Position numbers and translations under genes: made by a program. Shown here piece by piece: positions 28,567 to 39,593 of a DNA stretch of 64,000 bases. Source of the stretch: Nocardia transvalensis NBRC 15921. GTDB taxonomy: Bacteria; Actinomycetota; Actinomycetes; Mycobacteriales; Mycobacteriaceae. Within the stretch, counting starts at the first letter, position 1, and every line of letters starts with the position of its first letter. The stretch is taken from contig NZ_BAGL01000055.1 of assembly GCF_000308875.1 (NCBI RefSeq), forward strand, positions 271,689 through 335,688, written 5' to 3'. The notes under the pieces were generated by a model. That model saw nothing but the letters and a program-made list of their open reading frames with translations, had not been told where the DNA came from and did not search any database.

Positions 28567-28634
28567 GAATTCCTCACGACCACATCGCGATTCGCCCAGC
28601 GGGGCGACTACGACGGCGGCGAACCGCCCAGCGC

Positions 28635-29108
28635 CTACAGGGCGGAGGCGGCGTTCGGCGGCGGGGCGGGCTCGGCCTTCTTCGCCTCGCGGCCCACGAG
28701 GAAGCGGCCGAGCGCGACGCCGACCATGGCCGGGACGAAGATCAGCAGGATGATGAACGAGGCCCCGGCGGTGATCTCGAAGCCGAGGCCGTTGTCGCCG
28801 AGTTCGAACTTGGGCAGGTAATCCAGCACCCAGGCGATCACGCCGCTGCCCAGGCCGCCCACGATGCCCGCCTTCAGCCAGCGCATGGTGAGGTCCTCGC
28901 CGCCGCGCTCGGGATCCGGATTCTTGCGGCGGTCGGCGCGGCCGTCGAGCAGACCCCACGCGACGACGGCGGCGATCAGCACGATCAAGCACAGGATCCG
29001 CATCCACGCACCGTGCGTCGGGTAGTAGACCATCCCCCAGCCGAGCACGGTCCGGAGGACCACGGTCAGCACTCCGAGAGCAGTGGCACGCAACACCCAC
29101 GCATTCAT
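28635..29108 (-). CDS. B-4DMT-type membrane protein (Rv2536-like)
   Basis: 157 residues with four predicted membrane segments: the N-terminal LRATALGVLTVVLRTVLGWG, RILCLIVLIAAVVAWGLLDG, a segment around AGIVGGLGSGVIAWVLDY, and ASFIILLIFVPAMVGVALG. I choose ATG 29108 (AGGATG seven bases upstream); ATG 29117 is possible. The same gene type sits between aroB/aroQ and pepQ in mycobacteria. Transport function is a family annotation only. Confidence 0.82.
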   Translation of the reverse strand: MNAWVLRATALGVLTVVLRTVLGWGMVYYPTHGAWMRILCLIVLIAAVVAWGLLDGRADRRKNPDPERGGEDLTMRWLKAGIVGGLGSGVIAWVLDYLPKFELGDNGLGFEITAGASFIILLIFVPAMVGVALGRFLVGREAKKAEPAPPPNAASAL

Positions 29109-29209
29109 GTCGATCATCCTAACCTGCCGATCGAATCCGAAAACAGCAACCTGTTACAGAAACCGAGGCAGGGCGCCGACCGGGCGATCCGTCGACCGCG
29201 CGCGACCGG

Positions 29210-29467
29210 TCAGTGGGGGGCGGGAATCCAGATGTCGTACCGGCCACTGCCGTCGTTGCGCTGCGCGCACTCCGCCTGCGGATGCCATTGCGGCGCCTCC
29301 TTCAAGCAGAAGCCCAGCGAAATGTCCGACACGCTCTCCAGACAGACGTACCCCCACCGCGGCGACTGCGATGCGCAACCGGCGGCATGTGCCGTCGGTT
29401 GCCCGGCCAGCACGAATGCGGACGTACCGACAGCCATCGCCAAGGCGATACCAACTCGAGTGAACAT
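29210..29467 (-). CDS. Small secreted cysteine-containing protein
   Basis: 85 residues from ATG at 29467 with GGAGG about 10 bases upstream. A Sec signal peptide (positively charged FTR start, hydrophobic IALAMAVGTSAFVLAG, AHA cleavage site near residue 29) leaves a mature protein of about 56 residues with four cysteines (GCAS, GYVCLE, GFCLKE, ECAQ) that could form two disulfides. No known family recognised. A similar layout is common among small exported actinobacterial proteins. Confidence 0.7.
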   Translation of the reverse strand: MFTRVGIALAMAVGTSAFVLAGQPTAHAAGCASQSPRWGYVCLESVSDISLGFCLKEAPQWHPQAECAQRNDGSGRYDIWIPAPH

Positions 29468-29577
29468 GACTTCGACCCCTCCCCCTGAGTCCCTGAAACG
29501 CGTTCCCCGCGAGATGCGTTGAACAACAGGATGATACCGGCCGGAACCGACGATGAACAGGATCGGACGCCGTGGCG

Positions 29578-30408
29578 TCAGCTCCCGGCCCGAAGTCCCT
29601 CGTCCAGCGCCGCCGCCATCTCCGCACGCGGAGCGGGTCGGCCGGTGAACAACTCGACCTGCCCGTACGCCTGGTTCAACAGCATCTGCAGGCCACTGAC
29701 CACCGTGTGGCCCGCCCGCGTCACCGCTTCGGCCAGCGGGGTCGGCCAGGGGTTGTAGATCGCGTCGAGAACCAGCGGTGCGAGGGCGGCCTGCTCGGCG
29801 ACGGTCGCCGCGGCGTCGGGCGGGACCGTGCTGACGACAACGTCCGCAGTCGAACACGCGGTTCGCACCGCCTCCGGCGCGAAGGCCTCGTACGTAGCGG
29901 TCATTCCGAGCCGCCGCGCGAGTTCCAGTGCGCTGCTTGCCCTTCCCGCGTCCCGAGCGGCAACGGTCACCGATGTCGCACCGAGTTCGGACAGTGCGAG
30001 CAACGCCGGACGCGCGGTGCCGCCCGCACCCAGTACCACGGCCTCGGTGACCGAGCCGACCCCGCCGCCGCACAGGGCGCCCAGCACCCCGTCGATGTCG
30101 GTGCAGTCGGCGCGCCAGCCGGTCTCCGTGCGCACCAGCGTATTCGCCGATCCCACGAGCACCGCGCGCTCGGTGCGCTCCGCCGCGTACGCCAGGGCGG
30201 CTTCCTTGCCGGGCATGGTCACCGAGAGTCCGATCCACTCGGACCCGAGTCCGTCCACCAGCGCGGGCAGCTGCGCCGCCGAGCATTCGACGCGCTCGTA
30301 CGTCCACGGCAGCCCGAGCGCCCGGTACGCGGCCAGATGCAGCTGGGGAGAACGGGAATGGCCGACCGGCTTTCCCAGCACCGCGGCCTTGCGGATCTCA
30401 CCGCCCAC
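29578..30408 (-). CDS. aroE: Shikimate dehydrogenase
   Basis: 276 residues from GTG at 30408. Reduces 3-dehydroshikimate with NADPH. Substrate motif GHSRSPQLH (16-24), catalytic Lys68 (MPGKEAAL) and Asp near 104 (CTDIDG), then the nucleotide motif GAGGTARPAL (about 127-136). The start overlaps the mltG stop by 11 bp, so it is the last gene of the alaS-ruvX-mltG-aroE operon, apart from the other aro genes. Confidence 0.94.
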   Translation of the reverse strand: MGGEIRKAAVLGKPVGHSRSPQLHLAAYRALGLPWTYERVECSAAQLPALVDGLGSEWIGLSVTMPGKEAALAYAAERTERAVLVGSANTLVRTETGWRADCTDIDGVLGALCGGGVGSVTEAVVLGAGGTARPALLALSELGATSVTVAARDAGRASSALELARRLGMTATYEAFAPEAVRTACSTADVVVSTVPPDAAATVAEQAALAPLVLDAIYNPWPTPLAEAVTRAGHTVVSGLQMLLNQAYGQVELFTGRPAPRAEMAAALDEGLRAGS

Positions 30409-31969
30409 TGTCGAGCACCCCGTTGTGCTGGGCTTGGGTGATGTTCTGCAAATGCTCGGAATAGCTCTTGGTGAACAGCGTCGTCCCCGAATTGTCGACG
30501 GTGACGAAGTACAGCCAGTCGCCGGGCGCCGGATTCTCCATGGCGCGTAGCGCGTTCAGCGACGGCGCCGAAATCGGATTCGCGGGCAGCCCGGCCATGG
30601 CATAGGTGTTCCACGGCGTGACCTTCGCGCGATCGGCGTCGGTAGTGGCGATCTCGATCTCGTTCAACGCGTAGTTCACCGTCGAATCGAGCTGCAACAT
30701 CTGCCCGACCTTCAGCCGGTTCACGATCACCCGGGCCACTTTGTCCATGTCCTGGGGTTTTCCTTCGCGTTCCACCAGCGACGCGGCGATCAGCGTCTCG
30801 TAGGGCGAAAGCCCGTTCGCCGCACCGGATTGCAGCAGGCCGGTCGATTCGTAGGTGGCGGCGCTCTGGGTGATCAGCTGGCGCAGGATCTCCTGCGGCG
30901 TACCGCTCGGATCGAAATCCAAGGAGCCGGCGCCGATGAGACCCTCGATCTGCCGACTGCGATCGGGTGCCCGCCGCACCTGCTGCTCGGCCCAGGACGG
31001 AACTCCGAGCGCGGCCAGATCGGTGCCGGCCCCGGCGGCGTCGAGCTGATCAGCGGTCACACATTTGCGCGCGCTCCCGGTACCCACGCAACTGGCATTG
31101 GCGATGAGTGAGTAGATGCCCGGCGCGGGGTTCCCATGATTTTTCACCTCGGCCTGATCGTGCAGCAATCGTCCCTCGGAAATCACCACATTGCCGACGC
31201 GCGAGTCCTTGCTCATCAGCGCCGTGACGGCCTCGGAGCCCTTACTGTGGCTCGGCACGGCGTAGAAGCCGGGCTGCACCGACGTGATCTTCGAATTGCG
31301 GATCGCCGCCTCGTAGAACGCGCCGGTGCTGGCGGTGACGCCCTTGTCGAACATGGTCTGGGCGATCTGCTCGGCGGTATCGCCCGACTTCACCCGCACG
31401 ACCACCGCCGGACCCGCCGGTCCGGCGTAATCCTCGGGACCGCCGAGCTTCCCGACGAGCTTGTATCCGGCGTAGCCGCCGGCGACCACGATCAGGACGA
31501 CGAAGATACTGCCCAGGACCCAGAGATTGCGGCGCCGCCGCTTGCGCTCGGCGGCCTTGCGGGAGGCGGCGCGGGAGCGCCGGCTGCGGGCGGCCTGGCT
31601 GCGGCCCTGCTGGGTGCGACCGGACTGCCCCCGGCCCGATCGGCTCCGGGCCGCCTGCTCACGGTCCGAGCGCGCACGCGAGCGCTGGCCCCGGGCCGGT
31701 TCGCCGCGCGAGGTGCGGGCCCGCTGCCCGACCCGCTGCTGCGGCGGGGTCGGCATCGGATCCGGCTCGTCGTCGGTGTAGCGCGGGATGACGGTGGTGT
31801 CGTCCTCGTAGTCGTCCCAGTCGTCGGCGGGGCCGCCGTGCCGGCCGCCGCGGCCGCGCACGGCACGGTTGTCGGCGCCGCCCGAGCCGCGGTCGGGGCG
31901 TCGCCGGTATCTCCGCTCCTCGACGCTCTGCCGATGACGTTCCTCGGCCCGCGCCCAGCGGTCATTCAT
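30398..31969 (-). CDS. mltG: Endolytic murein transglycosylase MltG-like
   Basis: 523 residues. A long cytoplasmic N-terminus (1-148) very rich in Arg/Ser/Gln precedes one membrane helix (149-169) and an extracytoplasmic YceG domain with LysM-like start (VVVRVKSGDTAEQIAQ) and the catalytic glutamate in LIAASLVEREG. It cuts nascent glycan strands and sets their length. The charged 150-residue N-terminal region is typical of the actinobacterial forms. Overlaps ruvX by 8 bp. Confidence 0.93.
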   Translation of the reverse strand: MNDRWARAEERHRQSVEERRYRRRPDRGSGGADNRAVRGRGGRHGGPADDWDDYEDDTTVIPRYTDDEPDPMPTPPQQRVGQRARTSRGEPARGQRSRARSDREQAARSRSGRGQSGRTQQGRSQAARSRRSRAASRKAAERKRRRRNLWVLGSIFVVLIVVAGGYAGYKLVGKLGGPEDYAGPAGPAVVVRVKSGDTAEQIAQTMFDKGVTASTGAFYEAAIRNSKITSVQPGFYAVPSHSKGSEAVTALMSKDSRVGNVVISEGRLLHDQAEVKNHGNPAPGIYSLIANASCVGTGSARKCVTADQLDAAGAGTDLAALGVPSWAEQQVRRAPDRSRQIEGLIGAGSLDFDPSGTPQEILRQLITQSAATYESTGLLQSGAANGLSPYETLIAASLVEREGKPQDMDKVARVIVNRLKVGQMLQLDSTVNYALNEIEIATTDADRAKVTPWNTYAMAGLPANPISAPSLNALRAMENPAPGDWLYFVTVDNSGTTLFTKSYSEHLQNITQAQHNGVLDSGR

Positions 31970-32503
31970 CCGACCACCCTGCCGACTGCTCCCCGGCCGA
32001 CCTCAACACCGCACTCCGTTCGTCCAACCATCCCTGCAGGATCGACACGGCCGCCGCCTGATCGATCACCTGCCGCTGGCCACGCGCGCGAACTCCACTG
32101 TCCCGCAATGCACGTGCAGCTGACACCGTAGTCAAACGTTCGTCGGAAAGTCGTATCGGCACTCCGGGAATCAGTGATCGCAAATCTCTGGCGAAGGAGA
32201 TCGCCATACGCGCCGACGTGCCGTTCTCCCCGCGCAACGTGCGAGGCAGGCCGACGATCACCTCGACGGCCTCGTACTCCCGCACAATTTCGGCAATCCT
32301 GGCGAGTTCGCCCGCCGCGCCGCTCGGGCCGCGGCCGCGTTTCGAACCCGCGCGCTGCACCGTTTCCACCGGGGTGGCGAGGACGCCGTCGGGATCGCAG
32401 GCGGCGACGCCGATGCGCACGGTGCCGACATCGAGGGCGATCCGGCGGCCACGGCCCGGATCGGTCGCGGCGCTGGGCCGCTCGACGGCGGATCCGGCGT
32501 CCA

Positions 32504-32504
<1 letters not shown>
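31962..32504 (-). CDS. ruvX: Putative Holliday junction resolvase / pre-16S rRNA nuclease
   Basis: 180 residues (YqgF family). RNase H-like fold with catalytic Asp25 in ALDVGTVRIGVA, VGLPRTLRGENG and the acidic LSDERLTTVSA, then DQAAAVSILQGWLD. Proteins of this family process the 5' end of 16S rRNA. It has an N-terminal 20-residue extension and a longer tail than the E. coli protein. Its ATG overlaps the alaS stop (TGATG). Confidence 0.92.
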
Positions 32505-35176
<2,672 letters not shown>

Positions 35177-35223
35177 CCAGCCTACCGGGAACGGTCCAGC
35201 GGGTTTACGTCGGTAGGGGCCGC

Positions 35224-36570
35224 TCAGCGCCCTCGAACGATGCGGCGCAGCTTGGTCACTCGGGGTCCGACCTCGCGTTCGTAGCCGTGGTCGGTAGGGG
35301 TGTAATAGTCGGCGCCGACCAGTTCGTCGGGCGGGTACTGCTGGGTGAGCACGCCGTCCGGATGGTCGTGCGGATACTGGTAGCCCTGCGCGTTGCCGAG
35401 CTTCGCCGCGCCCGCGTAGTGGCCGTCGCGCAGGTGCGGCGGGACCGTGCCGGCCTTGCCCTTGCCGATATCGCCGAGCGCGGCGCCGATGGCCGCGGCG
35501 ACCGCCCCCGATTTGGGCGCGGTGGCGATGTGGATGGTGGCGTGGGTCAGCGCCAGCTGCGCCTCGGGCATGCCGACCAGCTGCACCACCTGGGCGGCGG
35601 CGACCGCGGTCTGCAGGGCGGTGGGGTCGGCCATGCCGACGTCCTCGCTGGCCTGGATCATCAAGCGGCGGGCGATGAATCGCGGGTCCTCCCCCGCGCT
35701 GATCATGCGGGCCAGGTAGTGCAGGGCGGCGTCGACATCGGAACCGCGCAGGGATTTGATGAACGCGCTGATCACGTCGTAGTGCTGGTCTCCGGCGCGG
35801 TCGTAGCGCACCGCGGCCTTGTCGACGCTGGCCTCCACCAGGTCTACGTCGACCGTGCCGTCCAGCGAGGATTCCGCGGACGCCTCCAGGGCGGTCAGCG
35901 AGCGGCGGGCGTCGCCGCCCGCGATGCGGACGATGTGATCGAGGGCCTCGTCGGTGACGGTGTAGTGCCCGCCCAGCCCCCGCGGATCCTCGATGGCCCG
36001 TTGCAGGACCGCGCGAATATCGGTGTCGGACAAGGATTGCAACTGCAGCACCAGCGAGCGCGACAGCAGCGGCGACACCACCGAGAACGACGGGTTCTCC
36101 GTGGTCGCGCCGACGAGCAGCACGACCCGGTTCTCCACGGCCGCGAGCAGCGCGTCCTGCTGGGTCTTGGAGAAGCGGTGCACCTCGTCGATGAACAGCA
36201 CGGTCTGCTCGCCCGACAGCAGTCGCCGCCGCGCGAGGTCGATGACCGCGCGCACCTCCTTGACCCCCGCCGACAGCGCGGACAGCGCCTCGAACCGGCG
36301 GCCGGTGGCCTGCGAGATCAGCGAGGCAAGTGTCGTTTTCCCGGTGCCGGGCGGCCCGTAGAGCAGGACCGACGCCGCCCCGGACCCCTCGACCAGCCGT
36401 CGCAGCGGCGATCCGGGACCGAGCAGATGCTGCTGGCCCACGACCTCGTCCAGGCTTGCCGGACGCATGCGGACGGCCAAGGGGATGTGGTCGCCCGCGC
36501 CGCGGAATTCGACCGTGCCCCCACCGGCCTCGGGTTCCGTCGTCGGCGCCTCGAACAAACCGTCGCTCAC
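35224..36570 (-). CDS. rarA: Replication-associated recombination protein A
   Basis: 448 residues from GTG at 36570. AAA+ ATPase of the RarA/MgsA/WRNIP1 family acting at stalled replication forks. Walker A GPPGTGKTT (72-80), Walker B with VLFIDEVHRFSKTQQDALL (about 121), sensor 1 LVGATTENPSFSVVSPLLSR, then the C-terminal tetramerisation part with RRLMIQASEDVGMADP. Complete. 47 bp upstream of alaS on the same strand. Confidence 0.95.
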   Translation of the reverse strand: MSDGLFEAPTTEPEAGGGTVEFRGAGDHIPLAVRMRPASLDEVVGQQHLLGPGSPLRRLVEGSGAASVLLYGPPGTGKTTLASLISQATGRRFEALSALSAGVKEVRAVIDLARRRLLSGEQTVLFIDEVHRFSKTQQDALLAAVENRVVLLVGATTENPSFSVVSPLLSRSLVLQLQSLSDTDIRAVLQRAIEDPRGLGGHYTVTDEALDHIVRIAGGDARRSLTALEASAESSLDGTVDVDLVEASVDKAAVRYDRAGDQHYDVISAFIKSLRGSDVDAALHYLARMISAGEDPRFIARRLMIQASEDVGMADPTALQTAVAAAQVVQLVGMPEAQLALTHATIHIATAPKSGAVAAAIGAALGDIGKGKAGTVPPHLRDGHYAGAAKLGNAQGYQYPHDHPDGVLTQQYPPDELVGADYYTPTDHGYEREVGPRVTKLRRIVRGR

Positions 36571-36670
36571 GCCACCACCTCACCGAATCCCGTCGCCACA
36601 CGCGGCGGCGCGATCGGTCCGCCGGAATGCCCACTCACAGGAAACAACCGTACCCACCAGGTCCGACAGA

Positions 36671-36686
36671 TCCCGCATACGCGGGA
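36671..36686 (-). terminator. Small hairpin after the phosphotransferase gene
   Basis: TCCCGC (36671-36676) and GCGGGA (36681-36686) enclose a 4-base ATAC loop, between the end of the phosphotransferase gene and rarA. A short stem; possible weak terminator. Nearby GGAACAACGA occurs twice. Confidence 0.4.
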
Positions 36687-36736
36687 ACAACGAGAGCAGG
36701 GGAACAACGAAGCAGGGAGCACGGGAGACCGGTCCC

Positions 36737-37927
36737 TTACTCCTCCCAGTACTCCTCGAGGGTGGCGGAGACGTGTTCGGCGAAATCGCCCAGCGTGTCG
36801 TCGCCGGTGCAGCGGGCGTCCTCGGCCAGGGCGGCCCAGCGGTTGATCAGCGCGGCCGAGCGCGGGACGGACAGGCCGTGCTCGCGGGCCGCGGCGATGC
36901 GGGCGTGGTCGGCGGGCAGGAACCAGAAGGTGCTCAGCCACACCCAGATGAGGCGCGCCTCGAGGATCCGCTCGGCCAGCAGCTCGTCGTCGGCCAGCGC
37001 CGGCCACACGCCGACGACCTCCGACCGCCACGCCTCCACGATCTGCCGCGCCCGCTCCCGGGACAGCTCGACATCGCACAGGCAGCCGGGGAACGACACC
37101 AGCGCGTACGCGATGTCCAGGGTGGCGTCGCGGAAGCCGCCCCACTCGTAGTCGATGAAACGCGCGCCCTCGTCGTTGAGAATCACGTTGTCGGGGCACA
37201 GATCCGACGGGCTGAACGCACGGAAGCGGCCCGCCGAGAACAGCCGGTTACCGCGCACGATGCGTTCGGCGATCTCGCCGGGCACCTCGATGCCCAGTTC
37301 GCGCGCCAGCATTTTGGGCACCTCGCCGATGGCCGCGGCGGCCTGCTCGGCGATGCCGTCCACCCGATGCACGCCGTCGACCCGGCGGAGCAGCGCGACG
37401 AAATCCGGCTCGCGCCCGACCGTGGCGGCGTGCATGCGGCCGAGCGCCTGCGCGAACGCCATCAGTGAATTGCGCGTGCCCGGCTCGGCGCCGGTCTGCA
37501 GGACCGTCGTGAGGGAAGTGTTCTCGCCGAGGTCGCTGAGGATCAGCAACCGGTCGGGCAGGCTGTGGGCCAGCAGGTAGGCGCCGGGGCGGTGCTCGCT
37601 GCTCAGCGCGGTGGTGAACTGGTAGGAGACCGCCTCCCGCAGGAACGCGGAATCGATACTGGTCACCCCCGGGGCCAATCCACCGATGCGCCGATCCTGC
37701 GCGGCGCCGCGGACCTGCTTCACGATCAAGGTCCGTGGTAGTGAAAAGGCGTTCTCCGCAACGCGGACGCGCAACACCGTCGTCCTGCCACTGCCGCTGA
37801 GCTCGATCGGATCGCTCAGCTTTACCGGAGCACCCATTCGCTTTGTGAGCAACTGTTGTGCCGCGGACACGACTTCGGCGGCGCGTTCGGCCAATAGTGC
37901 GGTCATCGGATCCCAAGTTACTCGCAT
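36737..37927 (-). CDS. Aminoglycoside-phosphotransferase-like protein with altered catalytic motif
   Basis: 396 residues from ATG at 37927; the APH/choline-kinase fold is suggested by the N-lobe LIVKQV (ATP lysine, about 69-74) and the C-lobe. The Brenner motif, normally HGDLHPxN, reads SPSDLCPDN (about 237-245): the catalytic Asp and the Asn are kept, but the histidine is replaced. The metal-binding segment follows as RFIDYEWGGFRD. It probably phosphorylates a small molecule of the producer's own metabolism or is a pseudo-kinase. No resistance role can be inferred. Confidence 0.75.
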   Translation of the reverse strand: MRVTWDPMTALLAERAAEVVSAAQQLLTKRMGAPVKLSDPIELSGSGRTTVLRVRVAENAFSLPRTLIVKQVRGAAQDRRIGGLAPGVTSIDSAFLREAVSYQFTTALSSEHRPGAYLLAHSLPDRLLILSDLGENTSLTTVLQTGAEPGTRNSLMAFAQALGRMHAATVGREPDFVALLRRVDGVHRVDGIAEQAAAAIGEVPKMLARELGIEVPGEIAERIVRGNRLFSAGRFRAFSPSDLCPDNVILNDEGARFIDYEWGGFRDATLDIAYALVSFPGCLCDVELSRERARQIVEAWRSEVVGVWPALADDELLAERILEARLIWVWLSTFWFLPADHARIAAAREHGLSVPRSAALINRWAALAEDARCTGDDTLGDFAEHVSATLEEYWEE

Positions 37928-38135
37928 CAGGTCACTTTCAGCGAGCGGTTCGGCAACCTTTCGCGCGTCGCTCGGCGTGTCATTGTGAAGCGCTTGCCGC
38001 CACTACTGGATTGTGGTCAGGCACCACCCGAACACCCGGACCCCCGTTGCTTGACACATGCCGGTGGGTCCGGTTGTCTCATCGTCAACTGCTCTGCGCC
38101 ACACCGCAACCCAGGCGATTCGAAAGGTCCCCGCG

Positions 38136-39554
38136 ATGACCGACAGCCCGCAGTCAGGGCCGGAGCGCCGCGAACCGACGCGGCCCGGCGACACTCCGGC
38201 GGAGGGCGGTGGTGCGCGGTCCGCGGCGGAATCCGGCGGGCGCGAACACGCCCAGCCACCCGCCGGCGCCGCAGAGTCCGCCCCCGAACACGGCCGTCAC
38301 GAACTGCCCGGACCAGCCGGCTATCCGCAGTTCGAGGGCCCGGGCGCCGCACAGTACGGCACCGATCCGGTGGAGCCGCCACCGGCGGCGACGCATCAGG
38401 GCGCCCCCATCCCACCCCCGCCGCCCCCGGTATCGGGCGCCGCGGCGCCCATCCCCGGAGCGCCGGGGCACAGCGGCGCAGCAGAGCAGAGCGGTACAGC
38501 AGGGTACGGCGGTGCGCCAGGACAGAGTGGCGCGGCAGGATACGGCGGTGTGCCAGGGCAAACCAGCGCGGCTGGATACGGCGGTGCACCAGGGCAAAGC
38601 GGCGCGGTCGGGTACGGCGGTGCGCCCGGGGAGAGCGCCGCGGCGGGATACGGCGGTGCACCAGGGCAAGGCGGCGCGGCAGGGCAAGGCGCGGGCCCGG
38701 GCTACGGCGTGTCCCCGGGTCAAGGCGGGTATCAGTACGGCCCGCCCGGCGCTCAGCAACCCGGGCCCACCTACGGGCCGCCCGGATCGGGCGTGGGGCC
38801 GCAGACCGCCGAGATGCCCTCGCAGTACGGCGAGCAACCGCCGCAGTACGGCGATGCGCAGACCCAGTACCCCGAGGCGCCACCGGGCTACGGCCAGATG
38901 CCGCCCGCCCCGCCGGGCGGCGGGCTCGTGCCACCGCAGGGGCTCAGCGTCCCCCACGCTCTCGGCTACGGCTGGAACAGCTTCCGCGCCAACCCGATTC
39001 CGTGGGTCGCCATCACCCTCGTCGGATTCGTCGCCTATCTCGCGGTCACCGTGGTGATCAATGTCGGCAACGTGAATTCGCTGGCGCCGCTGGTGCTGAT
39101 CTTCCTGGTGGCCTCGATGGTGGTGTGGCTGTTGCAGGCGGCCATGATTCGCGGCGCGCTCTACGAAACCGACGGCACGCCACCGGATTTCCAGGCGTTC
39201 TTCGGATTCGTGAACGCGGGCAACGTATTGCTCACCGCGCTGCTGGTGTTCGTCGCCGCCTGGATCGCCGCCATCGCCTGCGTGTTCCCGGCGCTGATCG
39301 TCGGCTTCCTGTGCATGTTCTCGCTGCACTTCGTGATCGACCGCGACCTGGGCCCGATCGCCGCGATCAAGGCCAGCGTGCGGCTGGTGGTCACCAACCT
39401 CGGCCAGGTCCTGCTGCTCGCGCTGGCCGTCGCGCTGATGACCTTCGCCTCCGCCGTGCTGTGCGGGATCCCGCTGCTGGTGGTCGGCCCGATCACCGCC
39501 ATCGCGGTGACCTACGCGTATCGCGTGCTGGTGGGCGGGCTGATCGTGCCGTGA
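38136..39554 (+). CDS. Membrane protein with Gly/Tyr/Pro repeat N-terminus
   Basis: 472 residues from ATG at 38136 (GAAAGG upstream). The N-terminal ~270 residues are low complexity: acidic/Pro-rich, then about six copies of a 12-residue repeat like SGAAGYGGAPGQ (about 125-210), then PxQYG motifs. The C-terminal ~200 residues have four to five membrane segments, starting GLSVPHALGYGWNSFRANP, with the look of integral-membrane domains of the DUF975/GDPD-membrane type. Probably a cell-envelope protein with a long cytoplasmic or surface-exposed disordered arm; function unknown. Confidence 0.78.
   Translation: MTDSPQSGPERREPTRPGDTPAEGGGARSAAESGGREHAQPPAGAAESAPEHGRHELPGPAGYPQFEGPGAAQYGTDPVEPPPAATHQGAPIPPPPPPVSGAAAPIPGAPGHSGAAEQSGTAGYGGAPGQSGAAGYGGVPGQTSAAGYGGAPGQSGAVGYGGAPGESAAAGYGGAPGQGGAAGQGAGPGYGVSPGQGGYQYGPPGAQQPGPTYGPPGSGVGPQTAEMPSQYGEQPPQYGDAQTQYPEAPPGYGQMPPAPPGGGLVPPQGLSVPHALGYGWNSFRANPIPWVAITLVGFVAYLAVTVVINVGNVNSLAPLVLIFLVASMVVWLLQAAMIRGALYETDGTPPDFQAFFGFVNAGNVLLTALLVFVAAWIAAIACVFPALIVGFLCMFSLHFVIDRDLGPIAAIKASVRLVVTNLGQVLLLALAVALMTFASAVLCGIPLLVVGPITAIAVTYAYRVLVGGLIVP
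38490..38705 (+). repeat. 36-bp coding repeat (SGAAGYGGAPGQ)
   Basis: About six in-frame ~36-bp units inside the membrane-protein gene, each with GGTACGGCGGTGCRCCAGG-like core; copies vary by several bases but keep Gly-Tyr-Gly-Gly and Pro-Gly-Gln/Glu. Confidence 0.75.
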
Positions 39555-39560
39555 CGGCGG

Positions 39561-39587
39561 TGCCGGTGCGGGAACGCCGCACCGGCA
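39561..39587. terminator. Bidirectional terminator hairpin
   Basis: TGCCGGTGCGG (39561-39571) and CCGCACCGGCA (39577-39587): a perfect 11-bp stem with a 5-base loop, placed in the 39-bp gap between the convergent membrane-protein gene and aspS. Serves both. Confidence 0.8.
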
Positions 39588-39593
39588 TCGACA

